Source: Brasilonema angustatum HA4187-MV1 (lineage in GTDB: Bacteria; Cyanobacteriota; Cyanobacteriia; Cyanobacteriales; Nostocaceae). Taken from it: a stretch of DNA of 64,000 nucleotides. A model generated the notes under the pieces. The model made no database searches and had not been told where the DNA came from. It saw nothing but the letters and a program-made list of their open reading frames with translations. Made by a program: the position numbers and the translations under genes. Where the stretch lies: positions 1 through 64,000 of the forward strand of contig JAHHGV010000041.1 in NCBI GenBank assembly GCA_019359695.1. The letters are read 5' to 3'. Of the stretch, positions 9,876-19,488 are shown in pieces. How positions within the stretch are numbered: the stretch's first letter is position 1; each line of letters opens with the position of its first letter.

Positions 9876-10397
9876 TTAAAAGAATACGTCAATTTGGGAG
9901 CGTCCACTGGTTTTTAACCAGTTTTGAGCTTCGATGTAGTTATTGGGAGCTTGGCGAATAGCTCTAATCCAGTAATCAGCCGCTTTGTCAAACAATGCTT
10001 CCCCCCCGTCTTCGTCTCCTGCTTGTTTTGCTTTTTCCCCTTGATAGTGGTAAATGACAGCGATGTTGTTCAAAGCTTGGGGTAGGCGTGGATTACATTC
10101 GAGTGCCTGATGATACAAATCTAGAGCTTTGTCATGTTCGCCGTTGCTGGCGTGTATCAAACCCATGTTATAGAGGATATAGCTTCGGTCGTTAGTGTCT
10201 TCCTCTAGTTCTAATGCCTCTTTGTAGTTGTCCAAGGCTTCAGCATATTCTCCTTCCGACTGAGCGGACATTCCATCTCGGTAATAAACAAAGGCTTCTT
10301 TAGCTTTTTTATTAGTTGGCAGAAGCTTGAGGATCAGATCTGCCATGACTGTAAAGCTTTTGTCAACAAAGTTATCGTTTTTCTGGGTTCTTGGCAT
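9876..10397 (-). CDS. ycf3: Photosystem I assembly protein Ycf3
   Basis: A 173-residue tetratricopeptide protein conserved from cyanobacteria to chloroplasts. It acts as a chaperone for PsaA/PsaB assembly on the thylakoid membrane. The N-terminus [20 protein letters not shown] is diagnostic. Three TPR units follow at roughly residues 35-68 ([21 protein letters not shown]), 72-105 ([21 protein letters not shown]) and 120-153 ([14 protein letters not shown]). Full length and intact, and the strongest single marker that this is a phototroph. Confidence 0.95.
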   Translation of the reverse strand: MPRTQKNDNFVDKSFTVMADLILKLLPTNKKAKEAFVYYRDGMSAQSEGEYAEALDNYKEALELEEDTNDRSYILYNMGLIHASNGEHDKALDLYHQALECNPRLPQALNNIAVIYHYQGEKAKQAGDEDGGEALFDKAADYWIRAIRQAPNNYIEAQNWLKTSGRSQIDVFF

Positions 10398-10505
10398 AAC
10401 GGCTTATGTGATAGGTTTGCCGCAATCATGACAATGACTGGGTGTTTAGTCAGTGCTTGAAGACTCACTACAAGTTAATCTAACTGATTAAGACCTCATG
10501 AAAAA

Positions 10506-11174
10506 TTACAAAGGCTTAATACAATCTGAAATATTTTGCTTGGGGCTGTTGACAACTTTGCTGACTGGGTAAGCAGTCATCGCTTCGGATGGGTAGGGGC
10601 GCAGCAGTTGTTGTAGCGGTTCACGTGTTTGTACTTCTGGATTTAACCACACATCGTAATCCTGCTGTTGAAGAATAACTGGCATACGCTGATGAATCGG
10701 CTGCACTAATTCGTTTGCCTCTGTGGTCAAAATTGTACAGGATGTGATTTCTTCACCTTCGGGCGAGCGCCATTGCTCCCACAACCCTGCAAAGCCAAAA
10801 GGTTTTCCTTCTTGCAGATGAAAATAATAGGGCTGTTTTTGATTTTCTTGATGCTGCCATTCGTAAAAGCCGTCTGCTACTACCAAACAGCGACGGTGCT
10901 TTAATGCAGAGCGGAAAGCTGGTTTTTCTGCTACTGTTTCTGCCCTAGCGTTGATCAGCTTGACTCCGATTCCTAAATCTTTTGACCAAGAGGGAATTAA
11001 TCCCCAACGTAACTTCTGAAATTTGCGCTCTTCACTTTCTTGATTATACAAGACTGCCTCGACCATTTGCGTAGGAGCAATGTTATATTGCGGCTCTAGA
11101 TCGGGAAGTTTTTCTACATGTAAGGTTTCGTATAATGCTTCTGCTGTTTGGATTAAAGTAAATCTTCCACACAT
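10506..11174 (-). CDS. SRAP-family abasic-site DNA-protein crosslink protein (YedK/HMCES)
   Basis: SOS response-associated peptidase family. Cys2 forms a thiazolidine crosslink with abasic sites in single-stranded DNA. I place the start at 11174 so the protein begins MCGRFTLIQ and exposes the catalytic Cys2 after Met removal; the longer frame to 11222 would bury it. The family motifs PQYNIAPTQ, KLINARAETV, RRCLVVADGFYEW and HQRMPVIL (active-site His) are all present. 222 residues, normal for the family. Confidence 0.93.
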   Translation of the reverse strand: MCGRFTLIQTAEALYETLHVEKLPDLEPQYNIAPTQMVEAVLYNQESEERKFQKLRWGLIPSWSKDLGIGVKLINARAETVAEKPAFRSALKHRRCLVVADGFYEWQHQENQKQPYYFHLQEGKPFGFAGLWEQWRSPEGEEITSCTILTTEANELVQPIHQRMPVILQQQDYDVWLNPEVQTREPLQQLLRPYPSEAMTAYPVSKVVNSPKQNISDCIKPL

Positions 11175-11376
11175 AGTTTTTATTCTATCGCTTATTAAGA
11201 TTACAACGTCGAAATCCTGCAATAAATATTACTTTTATTTTTTATTAATCAGAGAATTGTGTTTCGTACTAAAATGCTATATATCAAACAATTTTAGCAT
11301 ATTTATTTGTATTTTTCGATAATATGCTGTATTTGTACGGCATAATTCATTAACCATTTCATCTCAACTTTTTGGC

Positions 11377-11997
11377 ATGAAAAACCTGCGTTTGTATGAT
11401 TTTTTACCCTCTGGCAATGGTTACAAGATTCGTCTTTTATTGACGCAAATTGGCATGCCATTTGAGAGGATAGAGGTTGATATCACTAAAGGTGAGTCTC
11501 GAACGGCAGAATTCTTAGGTAAAAATCCCAACGGAAAAATTCCCGTTTTGGAAGTTGAACCAGGGAAATATTTAGCTGAATCAAATGCCATTATGATTTA
11601 TCTGAGTGAAGGAACAGAGTTTTTACCATATGATCCCTTTTTTAAAGCCCAAGTACTGCAATGGTTATTCTTTGAACAATATAGCCATGAGCCTTATATC
11701 GCTACACTGAGATTTTGGATTTCTATTTTAAATAAGGCTCAGGAATACCATCAAGTTATAGAGCAAAAACGTGAGCCTGGTTACGTAGCTCTTAGGGTGA
11801 TGGAAAAACACTTATCCAACCACGCTTATTTTGTAGGAGATCGTTATACAATTGCTGATATTGGCTTGTTTGCTTACACTCATGTCGCAGATGAAGGTGG
11901 ATTTGACTTAACACAATTTCCTGCTATCCAAGATTGGATAGAAAGAGTGAAAGCACAACCTGCCTATATTAGTATTACAGAAGAGTTAAAGCCTTAG
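11377..11997 (+). CDS. Glutathione S-transferase family protein
   Basis: A 206-residue cytosolic GST. The N-terminal thioredoxin-like domain has LYDFLPSGNGYKIRLLL (putative catalytic Ser), the cis-proline motif GKIPVLEVE and the glutathione-anchoring LAESNAIMIYL. The helical C-terminal domain contains the N-capping segment GDRYTIADIGLFAYTHVA. The substrate cannot be told from sequence. Divergent from the SRAP gene with a 200-bp AT-rich gap. Confidence 0.9.
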   Translation: MKNLRLYDFLPSGNGYKIRLLLTQIGMPFERIEVDITKGESRTAEFLGKNPNGKIPVLEVEPGKYLAESNAIMIYLSEGTEFLPYDPFFKAQVLQWLFFEQYSHEPYIATLRFWISILNKAQEYHQVIEQKREPGYVALRVMEKHLSNHAYFVGDRYTIADIGLFAYTHVADEGGFDLTQFPAIQDWIERVKAQPAYISITEELKP

Positions 11998-12276
11998 TCA
12001 TACTTCTAACAAGATTCATTTCTTGTGTGTTTTTTGAGATGCAAGTCTTGCCCGTTCAATATTTCAAACGGGCAAGATATTTACCTCATCAGGAAATAGT
12101 GACTTTTAGATCAGGGCGGACAGTCTGTTCACGCTATAAAAGAAATAGAGTTGTTACACTCATTCGTTTTCTTAGTGTTCTTGTTTGTGTAGCGTCCACG
12201 GGCAGATGCAAACAAGTTGAAAAACCATGTACGACAGTCGCTTGCCTTTGAGTTAGCTTGTTAAATCTGAGATAGT

Positions 12277-12501
12277 CTAATCTGTATCAATCTCAATCAG
12301 CTTTTGCCGAGAAGATAAACCAGACTTAATTTTGATATGCGATTTTGACACATCAAATTTTTCCGCTAGTAGTTTAATTAACTCTTCATTAGCCTTGCCA
12401 TCTACAGGAGGGGATTTTAGATGCACTTTAAGAGTACCATCAGCTTCTTCCTCAATCTTTTGAATTTTTGAATTAGGTTTAACTTTAACTTTTTTTTGCA
12501 T
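12277..12501 (-). CDS. DUF167 (YggU-like) protein
   Basis: A 74-residue member of the DUF167/UPF0235 family: a short alpha/beta protein with [22 protein letters not shown] and [19 protein letters not shown]. Function unknown across the family. Its 5' end overlaps the 3' end of the upstream DUF2809 gene by 17 bp, so the two are probably co-transcribed and translationally coupled. Confidence 0.88.
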   Translation of the reverse strand: MQKKVKVKPNSKIQKIEEEADGTLKVHLKSPPVDGKANEELIKLLAEKFDVSKSHIKIKSGLSSRQKLIEIDTD

Positions 12502-12895
12502 AACCTTTAGGATGTAATTGACGCAACCACAACCAACCTAAAACACAACCCAACACATAATGAGGAAAATCCCACCAAGAAAAGGTGGTACCAATTAACC
12601 ATTTACCTATCAAGGTAGTGCGAAACTCCTCTAACAAAGGTGGATGCCATAATTGTAAAAATTCCAGTATGCAGGTGATAAGAAATACCCACAGAGGAAT
12701 TTCCTTCACAGCTGCCCGATTTCTAAAAAACACAAATGCAAATAAGCACCAGAATATTTCATAAAAAACAGCTGCTCCGTAATCATTAAACCACTCATGA
12801 GCAGGACCAGTGTAGTACTTAAAGAAAAAGCCCATCGTTACAACGATGAGCATACAGACGATAATATAAAAGGTTTGAGTTGGTTTTGATAGCAT
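12485..12895 (-). CDS. DUF2809 family membrane protein
   Basis: A 136-residue inner-membrane protein with about four hydrophobic helices (roughly residues 8-26, 40-57, 66-82 and 109-124). The pattern of the DUF2809 family is visible: [16 protein letters not shown], a [12 protein letters not shown] loop and [17 protein letters not shown] near the C-terminus. Function unknown. It overlaps the DUF167 gene downstream. Confidence 0.82.
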   Translation of the reverse strand: MLSKPTQTFYIIVCMLIVVTMGFFFKYYTGPAHEWFNDYGAAVFYEIFWCLFAFVFFRNRAAVKEIPLWVFLITCILEFLQLWHPPLLEEFRTTLIGKWLIGTTFSWWDFPHYVLGCVLGWLWLRQLHPKGYAKKS

Positions 12896-12976
12896 TTTCG
12901 CAACCAGGAACTAACAAAGATTTTAGTCCTTGCACCAAAGCTTTTTAGGTTGGGATTTGCGAAATCTAAAAGATTG

Positions 12977-13519
12977 TCACGGATATCTTCTGCTACCAGC
13001 ACCCACCACACCAATTTTGTGGCGATAGGATAGTTCAGCACCGAACCAGCCAGAAGCACTCGTCAGCGTACCGACAATGAGTGAGAGTATGAGTCCCCAA
13101 GGTAATATTGCTGACTCAGGGTTGCCGAGACGCAGAATGAAGTTAACGGCGCTCAAGACTAGGATCGCTACGTTAAGAGTCAGGTGCGCCCAGCCAGCAG
13201 AACGCTTGCGGACTCGTTCAATTTGCAAAAAATCGCTAATGCCGATCAGCGCTGCTAAAACGCCTCCAAGCAATCCCAGTCCGATCAACCACAGCGAAGC
13301 TTTTGCCCAAAAGAAATCATGAGTTAACCAGTAGCCGAAGTCGCTACCCAAAGCGCCGGCTAAAAAAGCTATGGGAAAGACGACACTCAGGGGGTGTAAG
13401 GGATGCCCTGCGATCGCAACAGTGCTAGGTACACCAGTATCGTGATACTCTCTATCATCACTCTCAATAACTGGTGGCAGATTTGGGAACGGTGTCGAAG
13501 TTCTTTCTGTAGTTTCCAT
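12977..13519 (-). CDS. DUF2231 family membrane protein
   Basis: A 180-residue protein with a polar N-terminal tail, then the DUF2231 signature AGHPLHPLSVVFPIAF and four hydrophobic segments. Conserved His residues near the first helix suggest possible metal or haem contact, but that is inference. It is followed by the DUF2809-DUF167 pair after about 80 bp and preceded by a DUF2993 gene 29 bp upstream, all on one strand. A four-gene operon is plausible. Confidence 0.85.
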   Translation of the reverse strand: METTERTSTPFPNLPPVIESDDREYHDTGVPSTVAIAGHPLHPLSVVFPIAFLAGALGSDFGYWLTHDFFWAKASLWLIGLGLLGGVLAALIGISDFLQIERVRKRSAGWAHLTLNVAILVLSAVNFILRLGNPESAILPWGLILSLIVGTLTSASGWFGAELSYRHKIGVVGAGSRRYP

Positions 13520-13548
13520 AATTTTTACTCTCCTTAAGGATCCTAATT

Positions 13549-14289
13549 TTATGCGGAGGGAATTTGCTCTACGTGAGCTTCAGCTTGCAGTATCAGTTTA
13601 GGTGTTTCCACTTCAAGTTGTTTAACTCGTAGAGTTATTCCTTCTAAATCAAAGTTACTCAGATTCAGAATTTCACTTGTTGCATTTATCAAAGCTTTTG
13701 TCAACTCTGGTGATATTTCCTGTGTATCACCATACTCAACATTTTCTAGAGAAACTGTTTCTCCATTTGCACTCACTTTCGGTACTGCGGAAAAAGCGAC
13801 TTGGTGAGTTTCATTCGTTTCTTTTAATAGAATAGTAGCGCTTAATGCGACTTTATTATTGCCAGGTAAATGAAAATCCACGTGTTGAGGAATAATTGTT
13901 GTTAACTGCCCGTTGACGTGAATTTTCTGGCTTTGCAACTGTGAACGGACATATTCTGAGTTGAAGGCACGGTTGATATCGTTTTCGAGCAAAACAACTT
14001 GTGTACTTGCTTGCGTTGGTTTTGTCAGTTCAATCTTACCAAAAGCTGCACTCAAAGGATTAATAGCAACGCTACCCGTTTGCATTTTCAACTCCTCCGC
14101 TCGGAGGTCTTTTTGGATTACCAATCCTTTGCCTTCTATTGAAACTGAATCAACTTCTCCTTGAATCACTTTCAGTGGGTCTGTTTTGACATCTACATCG
14201 AGACATTCTACTTTATCTAACTGGCTAGATAACGCGATTTCTACAGCTTTGTTCAGTGCCTGCTCCCCTAACCCCTGATTATCGGGCAT
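13549..14289 (-). CDS. DUF2993 (LmeA-like) protein
   Basis: A 246-residue DUF2993 protein, a family related to mycobacterial LmeA and abundant in cyanobacteria. Typical parts are the N-terminal GEQALNKAVEIAL, the strand-rich middle (VDSVSIEGKGLVIQKDLRAEEL) and a C-terminal segment LSNFDLEGITLRVKQLEVE. Such proteins are thought to bind lipid through a BPI/TULIP-like fold. No signal peptide is seen. Confidence 0.85.
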   Translation of the reverse strand: MPDNQGLGEQALNKAVEIALSSQLDKVECLDVDVKTDPLKVIQGEVDSVSIEGKGLVIQKDLRAEELKMQTGSVAINPLSAAFGKIELTKPTQASTQVVLLENDINRAFNSEYVRSQLQSQKIHVNGQLTTIIPQHVDFHLPGNNKVALSATILLKETNETHQVAFSAVPKVSANGETVSLENVEYGDTQEISPELTKALINATSEILNLSNFDLEGITLRVKQLEVETPKLILQAEAHVEQIPSA

Positions 14290-14551
14290 TCTGAATTGAT
14301 ATCCTTTTTTGACTTTTCTTGCGTAAATCTAGAAAACTAGTATTAAAAATTAATCTATCTGCCGAATGAGCATTAAAAAAACAATTATCTATCTCAAAGT
14401 AGAACATAAAAACTTATTAAGTTTTCTTCTCCTTTTTCTACCCATGGTTTATGAGCTATCGGTCAAAAGAAAGATGGAACCTTCTTGATAGCTGTGTCAC
14501 TTTGAGAGAGGAAATAACGCGAAAAACTTGATCCTGAGGGGATACCAGAAA

Positions 14552-15601
14552 ATGGTTGTAACACTAGATGATACCAAGCGTTCTGCTCTTGCTGTGAAGC
14601 TGGCAGATATCAAAGCACTTCAACAATTGCTGATTGAAAATGAGCAGCAGTTGATTAAAGAAGTCAGCGATCAAGAAATAGCTGAGCGCCTTCGGAATAT
14701 GCTCAATGATGACCAAAAGAACCTGGGTGTTCTGGAAACTGTTATTGGTCAGTATGGCATCCAAGCCGAGCCAAAAAAAACCATTACAGAAATGATTGAA
14801 AAGGTTCGTAAATTGCAGCAAGGCTCTGATATGAGCCTGTACGAGAAAGTATTTCAGCATGAATTGCTGAAGCACCAACAAGTTATGAGCGGCTTGACTG
14901 TTCACAAAGCAGCACAAAAAATTGGTGCTGACGTATTGCTGGCGATCGCACCTCTAAATACAATTAACTTTGAGAACCGCGCCCACCAAGAGCAACTCAA
15001 AGGTGTTCTAGAAGTTTTGGGTGTCCGTGAACTGACGGGACTTGATGCTGATCAAGGAATTTGGGCACGCGTTCAAGACGCTATGGCTGCAGTCAGTGGC
15101 GTTTTAGGTAGTGCTGTTACCCAAAACACTGACAAGAAGGATCTGAACATCCAAGATGTTATTCGTTTGGATCACGGCAAGGTTAACACCTTGTTCACTC
15201 AACTTTTGGCAAGCAATGATCCCCAAAAGATTCAAGAGTACTTTGGTCAAATATACAAGGATTTGAGTGCTCACGCTGAAGCTGAAGAGCAAGTCGTCTA
15301 CCCGAGAGTACGTCCTTTTTACGGTCAGAACGATACTCAAGAACTGTACGACGAGCAAGCGCAAATGAAGAAGATGTTAGAGCAAATCAAGGGTATCAAC
15401 CCCTCTAACATAGAGCAATTCAAAGGTCAAATCAAACAGCTAATGGATGCTGTTGGTGACCACATACGTCAAGAAGAAAGCTCGATGTTTGCTGCTATTC
15501 GCAACAACTTGAACACCGAGCAAAGCGAGCAATTGGCTACAGAATTTAAAGCTGCTAAGACCGAGATTCAAAAGAAATTGGGCGTAGTCGGCGCTAAGTA
15601 G
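14552..15601 (+). CDS. Hemerythrin HHE-domain protein
   Basis: An all-helical protein with a C-terminal hemerythrin-like cation-binding domain (about residues 205-340). Metal ligands are suggested by IRLDHGKVNTLF, SAHAEAEEQVVYPRV and DHIRQEESSMF, which look like a di-iron or oxygen/NO/stress-sensing type site. The N-terminal half (residues 1-190) is a second helical bundle with an HELLKHQQV segment. I start at the ATG at 14552, which has AGGGGAT upstream, rather than the TTG at 14528. 349 residues, apparently monocistronic. Confidence 0.85.
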   Translation: MVVTLDDTKRSALAVKLADIKALQQLLIENEQQLIKEVSDQEIAERLRNMLNDDQKNLGVLETVIGQYGIQAEPKKTITEMIEKVRKLQQGSDMSLYEKVFQHELLKHQQVMSGLTVHKAAQKIGADVLLAIAPLNTINFENRAHQEQLKGVLEVLGVRELTGLDADQGIWARVQDAMAAVSGVLGSAVTQNTDKKDLNIQDVIRLDHGKVNTLFTQLLASNDPQKIQEYFGQIYKDLSAHAEAEEQVVYPRVRPFYGQNDTQELYDEQAQMKKMLEQIKGINPSNIEQFKGQIKQLMDAVGDHIRQEESSMFAAIRNNLNTEQSEQLATEFKAAKTEIQKKLGVVGAK

Positions 15602-15607
15602 TTTCTG

Positions 15608-15695
15608 GAACCACAAGACACAAAAATTTGCATCTTGTGGTTAGTTGTGCTATAATACCAACTCCCAACACGTGCTAGATGGTGGGAGTTTTTCT
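15608..15695 (+). terminator. Intrinsic terminator after the hemerythrin-like gene
   Basis: Two consecutive stem-loops. The first has arms AACCACAAGA/TCTTGTGGTT at about 15609-15639. The second, at 15660-15695, has stem ACTCCCA/TGGGAGT followed by TTTTTC. The second is a convincing Rho-independent terminator for the plus-strand gene and lies between convergent genes. Confidence 0.75.
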
Positions 15696-15710
15696 TTAAA
15701 ATTAAGTTTA

Positions 15711-16892
15711 TCAAGTTTGGTGCCAGTATTTGTAAGCTGTATACGCCATCGTCACAACTCCAGTAATAATGGCAGATTCATTCACCTCAAAGAGTGGATG
15801 GTGCAGCGGGTAATTGATGAGCCTATCTTTGAAGCCCACACCCAAGCGAAACATACTACCAGGAGCGTGTTCTAAATAAACAGAAAAATCTTCAGCACCA
15901 AGAGAAGGTTCGGGTAACACTTGAACGCGATCGGTACCCCATGCTTGTTCTGCTGCTGTTTGCGTCAACTGCGTTAGGAAATAATCGTTTTGCACGCTAG
16001 GCACGCCTTGGCGATAATCTACCTGATATTTTGCACCGTACGGCTCACATACGTTAGCGACAATTTTTTCAATCCAATTTGGAAGATTAGCACGGGTTTC
16101 GGGATGGAGAGAACGGACTGTTCCCAACAACTGCACTTTATCAGCAATCACATTTGGCGCTCTACCACCGTTAATCTGCCCTATGCTTAACACGACAGGA
16201 CGTAAAGGATTCTGGGTTCGGCTAATTGCTTGTTGCAGTGTAGTTACGACTTGGGAAGCAATCCAGATAGCATCTACCGCCTCATGAGGACGAGCACCAT
16301 GTCCGGATTCACCGATAATGATAATCTCTAAAGTATCAGCAGCTGCCGTCAACGCGCCGTAACGCACACCAATCGAACCTGCGGGTATCGAAGGGAAAAC
16401 ATGAAGGCTAAGTATATTTGAAACCTGGTTCATTACGCCATCGTCTATCATCCAACTAGCGCCCTGGGCTATTTCTTCTGCTGGCTGAAATAAGAACCGT
16501 ATTCCACCCGGTAACTCCTCTGCTATTTGAGACAGTACCATTGCCGTTCCTAAGCCGACTGTCGTGTGGACATCATGACCACAAGCGTGCATAATACCTA
16601 GTGAGCGAGAGGCGAACTCTAGACAGGCGCGTTCTGTAATTGGTAACGCATCCATATCAGTGCGAATTGCCAATAGACGCTCATCTTTGCCAGTTCCTTG
16701 CAGTTCTGCAACAACGCCAGTTTTACCCACCCGCTCTTTTACGTGAAGACCATTAGAAGATAAAACACCAGAAACAAAAGCAGATGTTTGCTGTTCTTGA
16801 CCGCTAAGTTCTGGGTGAGAGTGGATATGACGGCGAATCTCAATTAAGCGAGGTGCCAGTTTGATTGCCAAGTCTTTAATAAGAGTGAGCAT
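15711..16892 (-). CDS. M20 family amidohydrolase (N-acyl-L-amino-acid / hippurate type)
   Basis: A 393-residue M20D metallopeptidase-family amidohydrolase that releases amino acids from N-acyl or IAA-amino-acid-like conjugates. Motifs: RRHIHSHPELSGQEQQTS at the N-terminus, AIRTDMDALPI, MHACGHDVHTT with metal ligands Cys104 and His106, and FLFQPAEE with the catalytic and metal glutamates. The dimerisation domain lies around residues 180-290. Length is typical; the physiological substrate is unknown. Confidence 0.93.
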   Translation of the reverse strand: MLTLIKDLAIKLAPRLIEIRRHIHSHPELSGQEQQTSAFVSGVLSSNGLHVKERVGKTGVVAELQGTGKDERLLAIRTDMDALPITERACLEFASRSLGIMHACGHDVHTTVGLGTAMVLSQIAEELPGGIRFLFQPAEEIAQGASWMIDDGVMNQVSNILSLHVFPSIPAGSIGVRYGALTAAADTLEIIIIGESGHGARPHEAVDAIWIASQVVTTLQQAISRTQNPLRPVVLSIGQINGGRAPNVIADKVQLLGTVRSLHPETRANLPNWIEKIVANVCEPYGAKYQVDYRQGVPSVQNDYFLTQLTQTAAEQAWGTDRVQVLPEPSLGAEDFSVYLEHAPGSMFRLGVGFKDRLINYPLHHPLFEVNESAIITGVVTMAYTAYKYWHQT

Positions 16893-17373
16893 TGGTGAAT
16901 TAAGTTACACAGTATTTTGTCATTTTTCTCATGATAAAGAAATGTTAACTAAATGCTGATTGAACTTCCATATATTTTGAAAGTCAGGAAGTGAAACAGA
17001 TAGGGAGAGTGGGGAAGTGATACCGTTTCACTTTAAGGTTGATACAAATGGGGCAGGGAGCAGGGAGCAGGGAGTAGGGGGAAAGAATTAGAAACCAATC
17101 ATTTGTATCAGGGATTTCGTGAAATGGTATAAGGGAGTGTGAGAGTGAGAGAAAAGACTTATTGAGCATTAACTCTTCCCTCGCTCCTTTCCTCGTTCCC
17201 TCCCTCACTCCTGTTTAAGTAAGTCGGTGCAATAAAACCAAACTGTGTGAAGAAAAGTAAATAAGGCTCAAACTCTTACTCTCCCTGCTCAGAGCCCCCT
17301 TTTCCCCCTATCCCCAAAGGGGACCCCGAGTCCCCCTGCCTTATCCCAACAATAATTATTTACGCCGACCTAC
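16893..17373. other. Intergenic region with a fold-back element
   Basis: About 480 bp without a gene. It contains the small fold-back element at 17020-17130 and, around 17280-17345, C-rich low-complexity sequence. Short frames on the minus strand translate the repeats and are not credible genes. Confidence 0.5.
17020..17130. mobile_element. Fold-back MITE-like element carrying an AGGGAGC heptamer run
   Basis: The outer arms ATACCGTTTCAC (17020-17031) and GTGAAATGGTAT (17119-17130), and inner arms GATACAAATG and CATTTGTATC, make a roughly 30-nt imperfect inverted repeat. The loop holds a heptamer run (AGGGAGC)n. The complementary GCTCCCT run lies inside the ABC exporter gene at 22450-22545. 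Confidence 0.6.
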
Positions 17374-17940
17374 TTACTCGCCGCGACAAGTTGTACCAGG
17401 AACCTTTTGGTTTTTGAACTTATCACATTCAACTTGTTGAGCTGGACGCTGTAATGACCAGCCATAATTTTTGTCAGAAGTGACATAGCCTGTGGGCATT
17501 GTGGTCAAACGGAAATTTGCGCCTCGAAAGTTTGTATACTGTCGTTTAGCTCCTGTGAGATTGGCAGCTTCTAAATTGGCACCGATGAATCCAGCAGAAC
17601 TCAAATCGGTATTGTTCAGAGATGCTGATTTGAGATTTGCACCAGTTAAGGAAGCATTCGAGAGGTTTGCGGAGGTTAAGACTGCGGTTTCTAGATTTGC
17701 ACCTGTGAGATCTGCATTTCTCAGGTTTGCCCCAGCTAAATTGGCACCTTTCAAGTTTGCTTCTCGTAAGTTGGCTCCACTTAATCTAGCTTGAGATAAA
17801 TCAGCACCACTTAAATCACAACGAGGACAAGTATTTGTTGTTTTCAAAACTTCCAAGTCTTGCTCGTTGAGTGCGAAGGCTTGTGCTGTCAACCCAAAAA
17901 AAGTAAACAGAACCGTACTCATGACAATTTTAATGTTCAT
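17374..17940 (-). CDS. Exported pentapeptide-repeat protein
   Basis: A 188-residue protein with a signal peptide (about residues 1-23, ending AQAFA) and a central right-handed beta-helix of A(D/N)LxX repeats from about residue 42 to 150 (for example LSGANLREANLKGANLAGAN). Two Cys (TCPRCD) precede the repeats and two more occur in the C-terminal tail (VECDKF, GTTCRGE), so disulfides in the periplasm or thylakoid lumen are possible. Molecular function cannot be told; such proteins are common in cyanobacteria. Confidence 0.88.
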   Translation of the reverse strand: MNIKIVMSTVLFTFFGLTAQAFALNEQDLEVLKTTNTCPRCDLSGADLSQARLSGANLREANLKGANLAGANLRNADLTGANLETAVLTSANLSNASLTGANLKSASLNNTDLSSAGFIGANLEAANLTGAKRQYTNFRGANFRLTTMPTGYVTSDKNYGWSLQRPAQQVECDKFKNQKVPGTTCRGE

Positions 17941-19488
17941 ATTTTTACAGATAGACTCAATTTAGAAAGTTTGGGCAGTAGATGTAATGCTACACTTATA
18001 TATAAGACTAGTTCAAGAAATAGCGAGAATAAAGAACTAGTAAAGATGTTGTAAAAATACCGTAAATTGTTGCGATAAGACTGTACAAAAGTGAACACAG
18101 TTAATAGAATAAAAACATCAAGATATATACCGAAACTCTATAGTCTACGACCTATTTTTCCCCCTGAGCCACATATAAAAACGGCTGGGGGGAATTATTT
18201 TTAGCCCACTTTAGCTCACATTTCTCAAGTGCAATACGCCTTTATGCGTCTGTTGTTCCTTTGCGATACACGTAGCGTCAAGAAGAAGGAGTGTAAGGGT
18301 GTAGGGAATAAATCAGTTTACTCTTAACTTGCACATTTTAGAACCGTTATACAGTAAGGCTTTGAGAAATCCCAGAAAAATGTGCTTGTTTCATATTTTG
18401 CGGGAGCGTTAATCGCGCCCGTGAGAGGCTCAGATCTTGCACCATAATTCTCGTCCGCCAAGAAATAAATTTCTTGGCTCAAAGTTTAAGTCCGTTAAAA
18501 CTCCTAACTTGCACATTTTATAAGCCTTATATAGCAAAGCTTTTAGCCCTCCTTTGAAAAATGTACAAGTTTTATTTGTTGCTAGCGGCGAAAAAACGCG
18601 GCTAGTCGGGCGCTCACATCTTGCAGCAGTTGCGTTATTGCAATTTTTGTAAGGTGGGCACTGCCTAGAGTTCGCTCAAAACCTTATTTTTACGTTGTGG
18701 GCAGTGCCCACCCTACGGTGATTGAGAATGGTGCAAGATCTCAGTTGAAATGGACTGAAATTCTTACTCAGTCTTCTTTAGAAGACTTTAGCTATTAGCC
18801 TGGGGTTTAAACCCTAGGCGGGTAATGCGACTGGTGCAGGATCTGAGTTAGCGCAATGACGGGCATTCAAGCGGACATGATATGACTCAAAATTCCTTCT
18901 GGTGCGAGATGCACTCGCGCTCGGAACCTCACCCTGCCCTGTCGGGCATCCCTCTCCTTATTAAGGAGAGGGAAAGATTTTAGCGCAGCATTCCCTCTCT
19001 ACGAGACGCACTCGCGTTCGGAACCTCACCCTGCCCTGTCGGGCATCCCTCTCCTTACCAAGGAGAGGGAAAGATTTTAGCGCAGCTAAAAGCTAGGGTG
19101 AGGTTTTGCAGCGAATGATATCAAGTTGCCTTCTGTTATAGTAATTTGTGGTTAGGGGAGATTGCTTCGCTGCACTTCGTTTCGCTCGCAATGACAGATG
19201 CTACGTTTGATTGCAACTTGGTATGAGTGGGTAAGTAGAACGGCGCAAAAAAACCGAAGTATGTAACGGAAAGTAAAGTTGCCCAAAAAGCTCTTCTCTT
19301 CTGCCTTCTGCCCTCTGCCTCCTGCCTTGTCATAACGACAATTTTCAACACCGACCTACTTAATTCAAGAACTTGTGTGTACACCGTAGCTTTTTAAGGG
19401 GAGCCAGTGCGCTGTTGTGGGCTTCGGCCGTGAGCTCAGCCAAACGGTTTCCTGACAAAGCAAACTTTGCAAGACGAATTTTGAATTG
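17941..19488. repeat. 1.5-kb repeat-rich spacer
   Basis: No gene is supported here. Contents: two related hairpins starting CTAACTTGCACATTTT-like (about 18327-18394 and 18509-18572); an inverted pair CTCAGATCTTGCACCAT (18429-18445) and ATGGTGCAAGATCTCAG (18728-18744), with a third related copy near 18833; two 84-bp direct repeats (listed separately); an ATTGCTTCGCT...CTCGCAATGAC element near 19160; a CTGCCTT/CTGCCCT heptamer-like run near 19300; and GGGGAGCCAGTGC at about 19400. It behaves as a sink for small elements. Confidence 0.6.
18905..19085. repeat. Two 84-bp direct repeats, each with an internal hairpin
   Basis: Copies at 18905-18988 and 19002-19085 differ at only about four or five positions. 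Each contains GGAACCTCACCCTGCCCTGT, a short GCCCTGTCGGGC palindrome and a CCCTCTCCTTA...AAGGAGAGGG stem. The differences in the hairpin loop (ATTA versus ACCA) leave the stem intact, consistent with a REP-like element. Confidence 0.8.

Noticed and set aside
12027-12251. 74-codon frame between the GST and DUF167 genes
   Set aside because: No family resemblance, odd composition and no ribosome-binding site.
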